A stretch of 21,152 nt of DNA from Patescibacteria group bacterium UBA1400. Lineage in GTDB: Bacteria > Patescibacteriota > Microgenomatia > UBA1400. This document shows positions 13,119 to 19,933 of this stretch, piece by piece; the first letter of the stretch is position 1, and each line of letters starts with the position of its first letter. The stretch spans positions 1 through 21,152 of the forward strand of contig DBQG01000040.1 of the NCBI GenBank assembly GCA_002305125.1, in the 5' to 3' direction. The position numbers and the translations under genes are program-made. Under the pieces are notes generated by a model, which saw nothing but the letters and a program-made list of their open reading frames with translations, ran no database searches and was not told where the DNA came from.

Positions 13119-14129
13119 CTATCTTTTACTAATACTTTTTTTATAATCTTCCAGATTTTCCAAAGCAATTCCTGTTCCTTTGGCAACTGCCAAAAGAGGT
13201 TCTTCGGCCACATGGCAAGGCACTCCTGTTTCCTTGGTTAACAACTTATCAAGGTTTAAAAATTGAGAAGTTCCTCCGCTCATTACAATTCCTTTATTAA
13301 TAATGTCTGAGGCAAGCTCGGGGGGAATATCTTCTAAAACAGACTTCACCATTTTAACAATTTGGTTTAAAGGAGGTTTAACGGCCTCCACCACCTCATT
13401 AATGGTAATTTCTATTTTTCTAGGCATTCCAGTAATATTATCCCTCCCTCTTACTTCCATCACTTTATTATCTTTATCTGCCACCGGCAAAGCTGACCCC
13501 AGTTTAATTTTTACAGTTTCTGAGGTAGTCTCCCCTATAATCAAGTTATGTTTTCTTCTGACAAAGTTAGCAATAGCATCATCAATCTTGTTTCCTCCCA
13601 CTCTAACTCCCTTAGAAACCACCACTCCACCCAGGGAAATCACTGCTGCCTCTGCTGCGCCACCGCCCACATCCATAATCATATTACCTGAAGGCTCGGC
13701 AATTGGAATTCCAACTCCAATGGCGGCTGCTAAAGGCTGATGAATCATATAAACAGTTTTGGCTCCGGCAGATAAAGTAGCATCCTCTACTGCCCGTTTC
13801 TCTACCTGAGTGCAACCAGCAGGAATAGAGATCATCACTTCGGGTTTAAAGATAAAAGACCTACCACAGGCTTTCTGAAGAAAGTAAGCTAACATTGCCC
13901 GGGTGATCTGATAATCAGCAATTACACCATCCCTCATAGGTCTAGAGGCGGTAATATTTTCCGGAGTCCTACCAAGCATCTCCTTGGCTTCACTACCTAC
14001 AGCCACCACTTTGCGGTCAGTTAAAGAAACAACTACAACAGTCGGTTCATTTAAGACAACTCCTTGTCCCTGCAAATAAACTAAGGAGTTGGCTGTACCA
14101 AGATCAATACCCACCCTCTTAAATAACAT
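13119..14129 (-). CDS. mreB: Rod-shape protein MreB with altered hydrolysis residues
   Basis: 336 residues, normal length. Actin-fold motifs: phosphate-1 GIDLGTANSLVY (7-18), connect-1 and phosphate-2 IMDVGGGAAEAAVISLGG (151-168), and the adenosine motif IVMSGGTSQFLNLDKLL (281-297). MreB filaments guide lateral wall synthesis at the membrane. Two positions stand out: the usual EEPMAAAIG reads HQPLAAAIG (Gln131 where E. coli has E143) and DIGGGTTE reads DVGGGAAE (Ala158 for E. coli T170). Both are the residues that position water for ATP hydrolysis. The rest is well conserved, so this is not a decayed gene. A promoter with its -10 eight nt from the ATG indicates a leaderless mRNA. No mreC follows. 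Confidence 0.95.
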   Translation of the reverse strand: MLFKRVGIDLGTANSLVYLQGQGVVLNEPTVVVVSLTDRKVVAVGSEAKEMLGRTPENITASRPMRDGVIADYQITRAMLAYFLQKACGRSFIFKPEVMISIPAGCTQVEKRAVEDATLSAGAKTVYMIHQPLAAAIGVGIPIAEPSGNMIMDVGGGAAEAAVISLGGVVVSKGVRVGGNKIDDAIANFVRRKHNLIIGETTSETVKIKLGSALPVADKDNKVMEVRGRDNITGMPRKIEITINEVVEAVKPPLNQIVKMVKSVLEDIPPELASDIINKGIVMSGGTSQFLNLDKLLTKETGVPCHVAEEPLLAVAKGTGIALENLEDYKKSISKR

Positions 14130-14137
14130 TACTTTTA

Positions 14138-14166
14138 ATGATATAATTTATTAAAACTTTTAACAA
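14138..14166 (-). promoter_or_regulatory. mreB promoter, predicted leaderless
   Basis: On the minus strand TTGTTA (14161-14166), a 17-nt spacer and TATCAT (14138-14143), 8 nt before the ATG. The -10 shares two bases with the -10 of the divergent PEGA gene. Confidence 0.6.
14139..14147 (+). promoter_or_regulatory. Extended -10 promoter of the PEGA/propeller gene
   Basis: TGA-TATAAT (-10 at 14142-14147), a perfect extended -10; the -35 position (TTAAAT) is weak. The leader would be about 25 nt. It overlaps the mreB -10 on the other strand. Confidence 0.55.
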
Positions 14167-14178
14167 GAAGATTTTCAA

Positions 14179-15522
14179 ATGTCTGATAAAATAAAAAAGA
14201 TTGTTACGAATAAACTGCTTATAACCTTAAGCATCTTGGTTTTTCTGGTAGGAGGCACTTTAACTGCCATCCGTTTTGCCAAAGGCTACAGATTTGATTT
14301 AAAAGCCAGAAAGGTAACAGAAACCGGACTGCTAGTAACTAACTCTTTCCCCACCGGCGCCTCTGTTTTCATAAACAATAAGCTCACTACTGCTACTGAT
14401 GATACTTTAAATCTGCCTCCCGGAAACTATCATGTAAAAATCTCCAAAGATGGCTACATCTCCTGGGAAAAGGATCTAACAGTAGAAAAAGAACTGGTAA
14501 CCCAGGCTAATGTAAGACTGTTTCCGGCTGTACCTGATCTTAAAGCTTTAACTTATACTGGAGCTTTGAATGTCACCCCCTCGCCCAATGGCGAAAAAAT
14601 TGCTTATGTGGTGGCTTCTGCTTCTGCCAGCCCTCAAAACGGACTCTGGATTTTAAATTTGCAAAACAAAACTCTGGCTTTTTCCAAAGAAACCCAACAA
14701 GTGGCTAAAGCCAGTACTAACTTTAACCTAAATCAGGCAAAACTTTACTGGTCACCCACTAATACTCAAATCCTGGTTATGGGAGAAAAAAACAGCTTTC
14801 TTCTAGATGTTGATAAGGTTAATGACTTAACTACCCAACCAGATGTAACAGCCAGACTACCTTTAATTTTGGATGAATGGGAAGAAGAAATCAGGATTAA
14901 AAATGAAGAAAAGCTAAGCAAGCTTCCTTTAAAACTACAGGAAATTATCAGCAAAAACACTAAAAATATTTACTTTTCCCAGGATGGAGAAAAACTTCTT
15001 TATACTGCTACCACTTCAGCCTCCATACCAGACAATCTTATCCCCAGTTTACCAGCGTCCAATAATCAACCGGAGCAAAGACAACTGGAAAAAGATAATA
15101 TTTATGTTTATGACCTTAAAGAAGATAAAAACTTTTTTATAAGCAGTGTTTATCAGGAAGAAAAACAGGACGAAAATAATCAACAAATTAAAATAACAGA
15201 CATACAAACACAAAACAAGCAAGAAACAGAAAACCAAGAACTAACTATAGAAGAAAGGCTTATCATAATAGAAAACTCCTACTACCCTTTTAAAGTTCAA
15301 AAAGTTCAGTGGTTTCCCACTTCCGAACATCTATTGATGGCAGATGATAAGAAAATAGAAGCCCTGGAGTATGATGGAACTAACAAAGCCACTGTTTATG
15401 CCGGTCCTTTTGAAAAAGACTTTACCTTTTCCTCTCCTGATGGAAGTAAAATCTTAATTTTAACAACCTTAAATCCCGACTCTCCCCTGCCTCCCAATCT
15501 ATATGCTATCGACCTCAAATAA
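14179..15522 (+). CDS. Membrane-anchored PEGA-domain / beta-propeller-like protein
   Basis: 447 residues. One TM helix (about 13-31, LLITLSILVFLVGGTLTA) is followed by a PEGA domain (about 49-115): GLLVTNSFPTGASVFINNKL, LPPGNYHVKISKDGYISWEK. PEGA domains are beta-sandwiches found on cell surfaces; here the name motif reads PTGA. The remaining 330 residues contain repeated strand patterns of WD40/TolB type: PSPNGEKIAYV (about 135-145), WSPTNTQILVM, FSQDGEKLLYTA, WFPTSEHLLMA and SSPDGSKILILT. Together these suggest a surface beta-propeller of perhaps five or six blades. A low-complexity Gln/Glu/Asn insert lies around 325-360. The role is probably in cell-surface interactions (inference). It is divergent from mreB with a 49-bp shared promoter region. 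Confidence 0.85.
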   Translation: MSDKIKKIVTNKLLITLSILVFLVGGTLTAIRFAKGYRFDLKARKVTETGLLVTNSFPTGASVFINNKLTTATDDTLNLPPGNYHVKISKDGYISWEKDLTVEKELVTQANVRLFPAVPDLKALTYTGALNVTPSPNGEKIAYVVASASASPQNGLWILNLQNKTLAFSKETQQVAKASTNFNLNQAKLYWSPTNTQILVMGEKNSFLLDVDKVNDLTTQPDVTARLPLILDEWEEEIRIKNEEKLSKLPLKLQEIISKNTKNIYFSQDGEKLLYTATTSASIPDNLIPSLPASNNQPEQRQLEKDNIYVYDLKEDKNFFISSVYQEEKQDENNQQIKITDIQTQNKQETENQELTIEERLIIIENSYYPFKVQKVQWFPTSEHLLMADDKKIEALEYDGTNKATVYAGPFEKDFTFSSPDGSKILILTTLNPDSPLPPNLYAIDLK

Positions 15523-15558
15523 AAAAAATAAAAGAAGACTTAAAATAAAGCAAAAAAG

Positions 15559-15630
15559 TGCCCCTACTAGGAATCGAACCTGGATCTAGGGTTTAGGAAA
15601 CCCTCGTTCTGTCCATTGAACTATAGGGGC
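15559..15630 (-). tRNA. trnR(ccu): tRNA-Arg (anticodon CCU)
   Basis: A full cloverleaf of 72 nt on the minus strand: acceptor GCCCCTA/TAGGGGC, D-stem GTTC/GAAC, anticodon stem AGGGT/ACCCT with loop TTCCTAA (anticodon CCT, reading AGG), variable loop of 4 nt, and T-arm with loop TTCGATT. The T-stem has one C-A mismatch (CCAGG/CCTAG). CCA is not encoded; a T-run follows directly. Confidence 0.93.
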
Positions 15631-15637
15631 AACCCCC

Positions 15638-15671
15638 TCATTTTACCAAAATATGTTTCATTTTACCAAAA
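15638..15671. repeat. 14-bp direct repeat forming the tRNA-Arg promoter
   Basis: TCATTTTACCAAAA occurs at 15638-15651 and 15658-15671, a 20-bp period. On the minus strand the units read TTTTGGTAAAATGA; the upstream unit offers TTGGTA as a -35 (15664-15669) and the downstream one TAAAAT as a -10 (15640-15645, spacer 18), with tRNA-Arg 9 nt further on. Confidence 0.5.
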
Positions 15672-15691
15672 GATTCTTTTCTTAAAAGATA

Positions 15692-15700
15692 TGTTAAAAT
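15692..15700 (+). promoter_or_regulatory. Extended -10 promoter candidate for tRNA-Pro
   Basis: TGT-TAAAAT (-10 at 15695-15700) lies 33 nt before the tRNA; no clear -35 box. Confidence 0.4.
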
Positions 15701-15733
15701 TAAACAGAAATAATACAAGACAAAAGAAAAAAA

Positions 15734-15806
15734 CGGAGTGTAGCGCAGTTGGTAGCGCGCCACGTTCGGGACGTGGAGGTCGGCGGTTCAAGTCCGCCCA
15801 CTCCGA
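15734..15806 (+). tRNA. trnP(cgg): tRNA-Pro (anticodon CGG)
   Basis: A 73-nt cloverleaf: acceptor CGGAGTG/CACTCCG, D-arm AGCGCAGTTGGTAGCGC, anticodon stem CCACG/CGTGG with loop TTCGGGA (anticodon CGG, reading CCG), and T-arm GGCGGTTCAAGTCCGCC. It has the C1-G72 pair typical of bacterial tRNA-Pro. CCA is not encoded. The next base is the last base of a convergent gene's stop codon. Confidence 0.95.
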
Positions 15807-16727
15807 CTAAGAACCAACTTTATAAGGCCTGGTATCTACAACTAACTTCTCGGTTTTTGCCAACCGTTTCTCTTTCAATCTTCTTCTATTTTCACTTACA
15901 GTTTGAGACGCTTCTTTTAAACCTGAAGAAAGATCGTTAAAAGCATGCCAAAACACTTGCTCCCAACCGGCAAACTCTCCTCCACACATTTGAAAAAGAT
16001 TTTTAACAGGCTGGTGTTGACTAAAGCTCCTATCTAAAGCAATCTCTTTAAAAGCAGGCGGCTCCTGAGCTTGCTCCTCATAACCATCAAAGCCCACTCT
16101 AACAATACCTCCCGGAGTTAATCTTGCCCTTAAAGTTACTCCTTTATTATCTCTATTATAAAAAGCAAACTGTATTTCCGGAAATCTTCTGTCTTGAACC
16201 ACCTTTTCTCTTTCTGCTTCAACCCTTTGCAGTTTTTGTAAAATCAAAGACGGATCAGCCCTTTCAAAACGACTACTTAAAACATCACTGTCGTTAAAAG
16301 GCTTAATCAGAGAGACCTCCACTCTTTCCCCTTGCCTTTCAGATGGTTTACGGCAGTCAAACTTATCAGGCTTTAAAACTGCTTTTACGCTTCTTTCATC
16401 TTCTTTAAAATCATAAACTAAAAAAGTATCTTTCCAGCCGGGAACAGGTCTTAAAAGATCAACAAAAGTTGCAAGATCATCAACAACCCTCTCTCTTTCC
16501 CGAACATCTAAAGACTGAAAACCTTTTAAACCAGCTTTTAAAGCAGTAACTAAAAATAGTTGGGAAGTGCGGTCAATACCAGGCGCCGGATGAAAAACCT
16601 CTGTTTCCATTTCCAGCTCAGAGGATAAGGTTAATTCTGAATAGTTTTTTAAACCATTAGTTCCAAAGGCAAAAGGCCCGTCTAAAACATGAAAAACTGA
16701 TGAATCAGATGAATTTTCTTCTGCCAT
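15807..16727 (-). CDS. Conserved-looking protein of unknown function, last in M16-ndk unit
   Basis: 306 residues, charged, with no signal peptide or TM segment, so probably cytoplasmic. An N-terminal part (1-60) is rich in strands. A region around 75-110 is helical (ERERVVDDLATFVDLLRPV), a helical stretch with basic and acidic residues spans 158-185 (ILQKLQRVEAEREKVV), and the C-terminus ends in a basic helix (ENRRRLKEKRLAKTEK). I do not recognise any domain or active-site motif. The ATG lies 5 nt after the ndk stop codon, so it is translated from the same transcript; the Shine-Dalgarno sequence is weak (GAGAG). The stop codon abuts the convergent tRNA-Pro gene without a spacer, leaving no room for its own terminator. 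Confidence 0.7.
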   Translation of the reverse strand: MAEENSSDSSVFHVLDGPFAFGTNGLKNYSELTLSSELEMETEVFHPAPGIDRTSQLFLVTALKAGLKGFQSLDVRERERVVDDLATFVDLLRPVPGWKDTFLVYDFKEDERSVKAVLKPDKFDCRKPSERQGERVEVSLIKPFNDSDVLSSRFERADPSLILQKLQRVEAEREKVVQDRRFPEIQFAFYNRDNKGVTLRARLTPGGIVRVGFDGYEEQAQEPPAFKEIALDRSFSQHQPVKNLFQMCGGEFAGWEQVFWHAFNDLSSGLKEASQTVSENRRRLKEKRLAKTEKLVVDTRPYKVGS

Positions 16728-16732
16728 AAATT

Positions 16733-17212
16733 TCAGTTTCTCTCTTCAAGAGAATAAACCCAAAGGTACTCGCCCTTGTCATAATCAAACACCTCATCCT
16801 TATCAAAAATAAGTTCCTGTTCTTTTTTAGCCGTTTCCGGACTATCTGAAGCATGAATAACATTATGCTGTTGAGACATAGAAAAATCACCCCTAATAGA
16901 ACCCGCCTCTGCTTCATAACCTGTAGTAACACCACAAAGCTTTCTTACCGCAGCAATACACTCCAAACCTTCCCACAGCATCGCTACAATCGGACCTGAG
17001 GTCATAAAACTGGTAAGATCGGCAAAAAAGGGTTTTTCCTTATGATGTTCGTACCATTTTTCCAGCATCTCCTGATTAAGATACATCATCTTTAAAGCCA
17101 TCAACTTTAAGCCCTTTTTTTCAAACCTGGAGATAATATTTCCCACCAAACCTCTTTGCAGGGCATCGGGTTTAAGTAAAACTACGCTTTTTTGCAATTG
17201 AGCATTAGCCAT
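16733..17212 (-). CDS. ndk: Nucleoside diphosphate kinase
   Basis: 159 residues. The signature NVIHASDS (117-124) contains the phosphohistidine His120. KPDALQRGLVG (14-24) binds the phosphates, and GDFSMSQQHNVIH continues the active site; typical Ndk has RGDF/Y here. The enzyme moves the gamma phosphate from ATP to other NDPs through a phospho-His intermediate, balancing NTP and dNTP pools. It is slightly longer than the common 140-150 residues, with the extra length in the loop around 45-70 (YEHHKEKPFFADLTSFM). The consensus Shine-Dalgarno sequence AAGGAGGA lies 5 nt upstream of the ATG. The gene follows the M16 peptidase gene by 38 nt. Confidence 0.96.
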   Translation of the reverse strand: MANAQLQKSVVLLKPDALQRGLVGNIISRFEKKGLKLMALKMMYLNQEMLEKWYEHHKEKPFFADLTSFMTSGPIVAMLWEGLECIAAVRKLCGVTTGYEAEAGSIRGDFSMSQQHNVIHASDSPETAKKEQELIFDKDEVFDYDKGEYLWVYSLEERN

Positions 17213-17250
17213 AAACTTCCTCCTTTTAAAAAAAACTTAATTAAAGATTA

Positions 17251-18540
17251 TTATAATTTTAATAGCTTTGCAAATCTGGCTTTATCTTTAAATGGACCCA
17301 AAACAGCCAAATTAAGACTTTGTTCCAGAAAAATACTTCTGACCACCTCTAAGACATCTTCTAAGCTAACTTTCTCAAAACTGGCCAAAATCTCTTCAAA
17401 ACTCCTGATCTTACCCTCCAAAAGCTGATCCTCAACAATAAAGCCGGCTACCCCGTCTGAACTTTCCAAAGCTAAAGCTAATCTTCCCTTAATGTACTCT
17501 TTAGCTCTCTTAAGTTCTTCAGGCTTTATCCTGCCAGACACACTTTCTTTTAAGAGACTAAACTCTTTTAAAATAACTTTTATGGTTTCTTCTGCTCTCT
17601 TAATATCTGCTCCTGCCTGACAAACCAGATAACCATTATCAAAATAAGACTGAGTATCAGTTTTAACATAATAAGCCAATCCTCTTTTCTCCCTAACCTC
17701 AGAAAACAACCGGGAACTCATGTTGCCGCCTAAAATAATATTAAGCAAAGACAAGGCATATCTTTTTTTACTGCCCCGGGGAAAGGTTCTTACCCCTAAA
17801 CAAATATGAGCCTGTTTCAAATCTTTAAAATGCAAAGAAACCTGAGGCTTGACTTGATTAAAACCAAGCTTGGGTAAAGATGATTTATCTTTTTTACTGG
17901 CCTGAGAGTTAAAAAACCCTGTTACCCGGGAAGAAAGATCTTTAACCTTGTCAAGACCGCCGACTACACCTAACACCATATTGCCCGGATAGTAAAACCG
18001 ATCCATAAAAGACAAAAGGTCTTGTCTTTCAAGACCCTTGACAGATTTTTTAAACCCAATTGTCTTCCGACCTAAAGGTGTCAAACCATAAAGTAATATC
18101 TCAAACTCTTCAAAAACCTGAGTCATAGGCAAATCCTCCCTCATGTTAATCTCCTCCACAACCACTCCTTTTTCCTTTTCCAGCTCTTCAGATACAAGCA
18201 AAGGTTGCTGAACTAGTTGAGATAAAATCTCCAGGGACGTATTAATCTGTCCTATAGCTGATTTAACATAAAAACCAGTATACTCTTTTGAGGTAAAAGC
18301 ATTAAACTCAGCTCCAATGCTGTCAACTATAGAAGAAAGATCAAAAGCTGTAGGAAACTTTTTGGTTCCCTTAAACACCATATGTTCAATTACATGGGAG
18401 ATACCGGCGATCTTATCAGTTTCAAACCGGGAACCGACTTTAGCCATTAAAAGACAGGTAACAGACCTTAATTCAGGCAGGGATAAGGTTACAAGAGGCA
18501 AGTTATTGGCTAAAACCTGGTTTTCAGCTTTAAGTTTCAT
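17251..18540 (-). CDS. M16 family zinc metallopeptidase, catalytic type
   Basis: 429 residues. The inverted zinc motif HVIEH (H49, E52, H53) is followed by the third ligand in VVVEEINM (E129 or E130), the spacing expected for M16. The second half has SSRLFSEVREKRGLAYYV (275-292), the R/Y substrate-binding motif of active processing-type M16 peptidases. No signal peptide is visible, so a cytoplasmic location is likely. Members degrade or process peptides, often as heterodimers with a degenerate partner, and such a partner is encoded divergently at 18707. Upstream, TATAAT is present, but an AAGGAG lies 20 nt from the ATG, too far for normal use; an in-frame ATT lies at a good distance. The ATG is kept because the domain starts just after it. 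Confidence 0.92.
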   Translation of the reverse strand: MKLKAENQVLANNLPLVTLSLPELRSVTCLLMAKVGSRFETDKIAGISHVIEHMVFKGTKKFPTAFDLSSIVDSIGAEFNAFTSKEYTGFYVKSAIGQINTSLEILSQLVQQPLLVSEELEKEKGVVVEEINMREDLPMTQVFEEFEILLYGLTPLGRKTIGFKKSVKGLERQDLLSFMDRFYYPGNMVLGVVGGLDKVKDLSSRVTGFFNSQASKKDKSSLPKLGFNQVKPQVSLHFKDLKQAHICLGVRTFPRGSKKRYALSLLNIILGGNMSSRLFSEVREKRGLAYYVKTDTQSYFDNGYLVCQAGADIKRAEETIKVILKEFSLLKESVSGRIKPEELKRAKEYIKGRLALALESSDGVAGFIVEDQLLEGKIRSFEEILASFEKVSLEDVLEVVRSIFLEQSLNLAVLGPFKDKARFAKLLKL

Positions 18541-18670
18541 AAAATATTTAAAAATTATTACTCCTTATTATAAGACATGATAAAAAACTAAAATAGTCCT
18601 AAATTTTTACTTTTTAAACTTTCAACTAAAAATTGTAAATCTCTTAATAATTAAACAAAAACATTTAACC

Positions 18671-18699
18671 TTGCCTAAATAGAAAAATTTTAATAAAAT
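18671..18699 (+). promoter_or_regulatory. Promoter of the inactive M16 gene, predicted leaderless
   Basis: TTGCCT (18671-18676), a 17-nt spacer and TAAAAT (18694-18699), 7 nt before the ATG at 18707. No Shine-Dalgarno sequence. Confidence 0.6.
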
Positions 18700-18706
18700 A
18701 AAGCCT

Positions 18707-19933
18707 ATGGAGAAAATAACAACCCATATTTTTTCAAATGGATTACCTGCTGTTTATATCCATATCCCCTTTTCCAAAATTTTTAATGCGGTTTTAATCA
18801 CTGGAGTAGGATCAAGATTTGAAGAACTTCAATATCAAGGCTTATCCAGATTTTATGCTAACATTTGTTTTCAAGGCAACCAAGACTATCCCACCCAAGA
18901 ACAACTATCCGGAGCAATTGACCGCTTAGGACTGATTATAAAACCATCTGTCTACCCTGAATATAGCCTCTATTACCTCTCTACCCAAAAAGAACTGCTA
19001 GCTTCAAGCCTTAACTTGTTCTTAAAAATTATCTTTACTCCTGCCCTAACTGCTAAAGCTTTAGAAGAAGAGAAAAAACTAACCCTGTCTGAAGTGGAAA
19101 TGACTCAGAAAAACCCTCAGCTTTTTACTCTGAATAAAATGTCAGAAAGCCTTTTTAACAACAGTCCTCTGGGTTTTGATGCCATGGGAACCCCTCAGGG
19201 AACACAAAACACTACTCTTGAAGTTTTAACAGAATTTAAAAACAAGTATTATACTGCTCACAACAGCCTGCTTGTTATTACCGGACCTGATCCAGACTTT
19301 CCTCTGGAATCTTTAGAAACCAATGTTTCTTTTATTCCTTCTGGTTCAAGACAGGAATTTAAACCGTTTGATTTTTCCCAAACTCAGATAGTTCAGGATA
19401 AAATAAATCAGCCCGGCAGTATTTCTTACCTAACCTATGGCCTACTTTGTTTTGGCAGAAACTCGGAAAAAAGAATTACCCAGAATATTATTTTAAATAT
19501 CCTGTCTGAAGGCAGAAATAACCAAAGGCTTAAAAAACTACAACAAGATAAAAAAGTCAGCTTTTTAAAACCCTGGATTAAAATCTTTGCTGATTGCGGC
19601 TTGTTTTTACTCCAGACCGCTTGCGCTTCCAATCAGGAGCAAGAAGTTCATCAGGAAATAAGCAGCCAGTTGCAACTGCAGACTCCTTTTACTCAAGAAG
19701 AGGTTAATCAAGCTAAGATTTATTATAAAAATAAACTTATGACCAGTCTTTCCAACCCCCTGGAACTAGCTTTCTTTTATGGTTTAAGTTACTTTTTCAA
19801 CTTGGAAGAACAAACTCCAAACGAAGTTAATGACAAGATTGAAAAAACAGATTTGAATAAGGTTAATCAGGTAGCGGCAGAAATTTTCAGACCTCAAAGT
19901 TTGTCCTGGGTTACGATTGGTCCCCAGTACTAG
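18707..19933 (+). CDS. M16-like protein, catalytically inactive partner
   Basis: 408 residues with the M16 layout: GVGSRFEE (33-40), GLSRFYANICFQGNQDYPT (45-63), LTLSEVEMTQ (125-134), SPLGFDAMGTPQ, and the second-half segment ILSEGRNNQRLKKLQQDKK. Where the catalytic homologue at 17251-18540 has HVIEH this protein has RFYAN, so both zinc His and the catalytic Glu are gone, and the REKRGLAY motif is replaced by QQDKKVSF. The fold seems kept, so it is probably the non-catalytic half of a heterodimer, as in mitochondrial processing peptidase and bacterial M16B pairs. It is divergent from the catalytic gene (166 nt apart). Its last 23 nt overlap the FN3 gene tail to tail. Confidence 0.88.
   Translation: MEKITTHIFSNGLPAVYIHIPFSKIFNAVLITGVGSRFEELQYQGLSRFYANICFQGNQDYPTQEQLSGAIDRLGLIIKPSVYPEYSLYYLSTQKELLASSLNLFLKIIFTPALTAKALEEEKKLTLSEVEMTQKNPQLFTLNKMSESLFNNSPLGFDAMGTPQGTQNTTLEVLTEFKNKYYTAHNSLLVITGPDPDFPLESLETNVSFIPSGSRQEFKPFDFSQTQIVQDKINQPGSISYLTYGLLCFGRNSEKRITQNIILNILSEGRNNQRLKKLQQDKKVSFLKPWIKIFADCGLFLLQTACASNQEQEVHQEISSQLQLQTPFTQEEVNQAKIYYKNKLMTSLSNPLELAFFYGLSYFFNLEEQTPNEVNDKIEKTDLNKVNQVAAEIFRPQSLSWVTIGPQY

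Noticed and set aside
15616..15940. Two short plus-strand ORFs over tRNA-Pro
   Set aside because: They read through the tRNA gene and have no support of their own.
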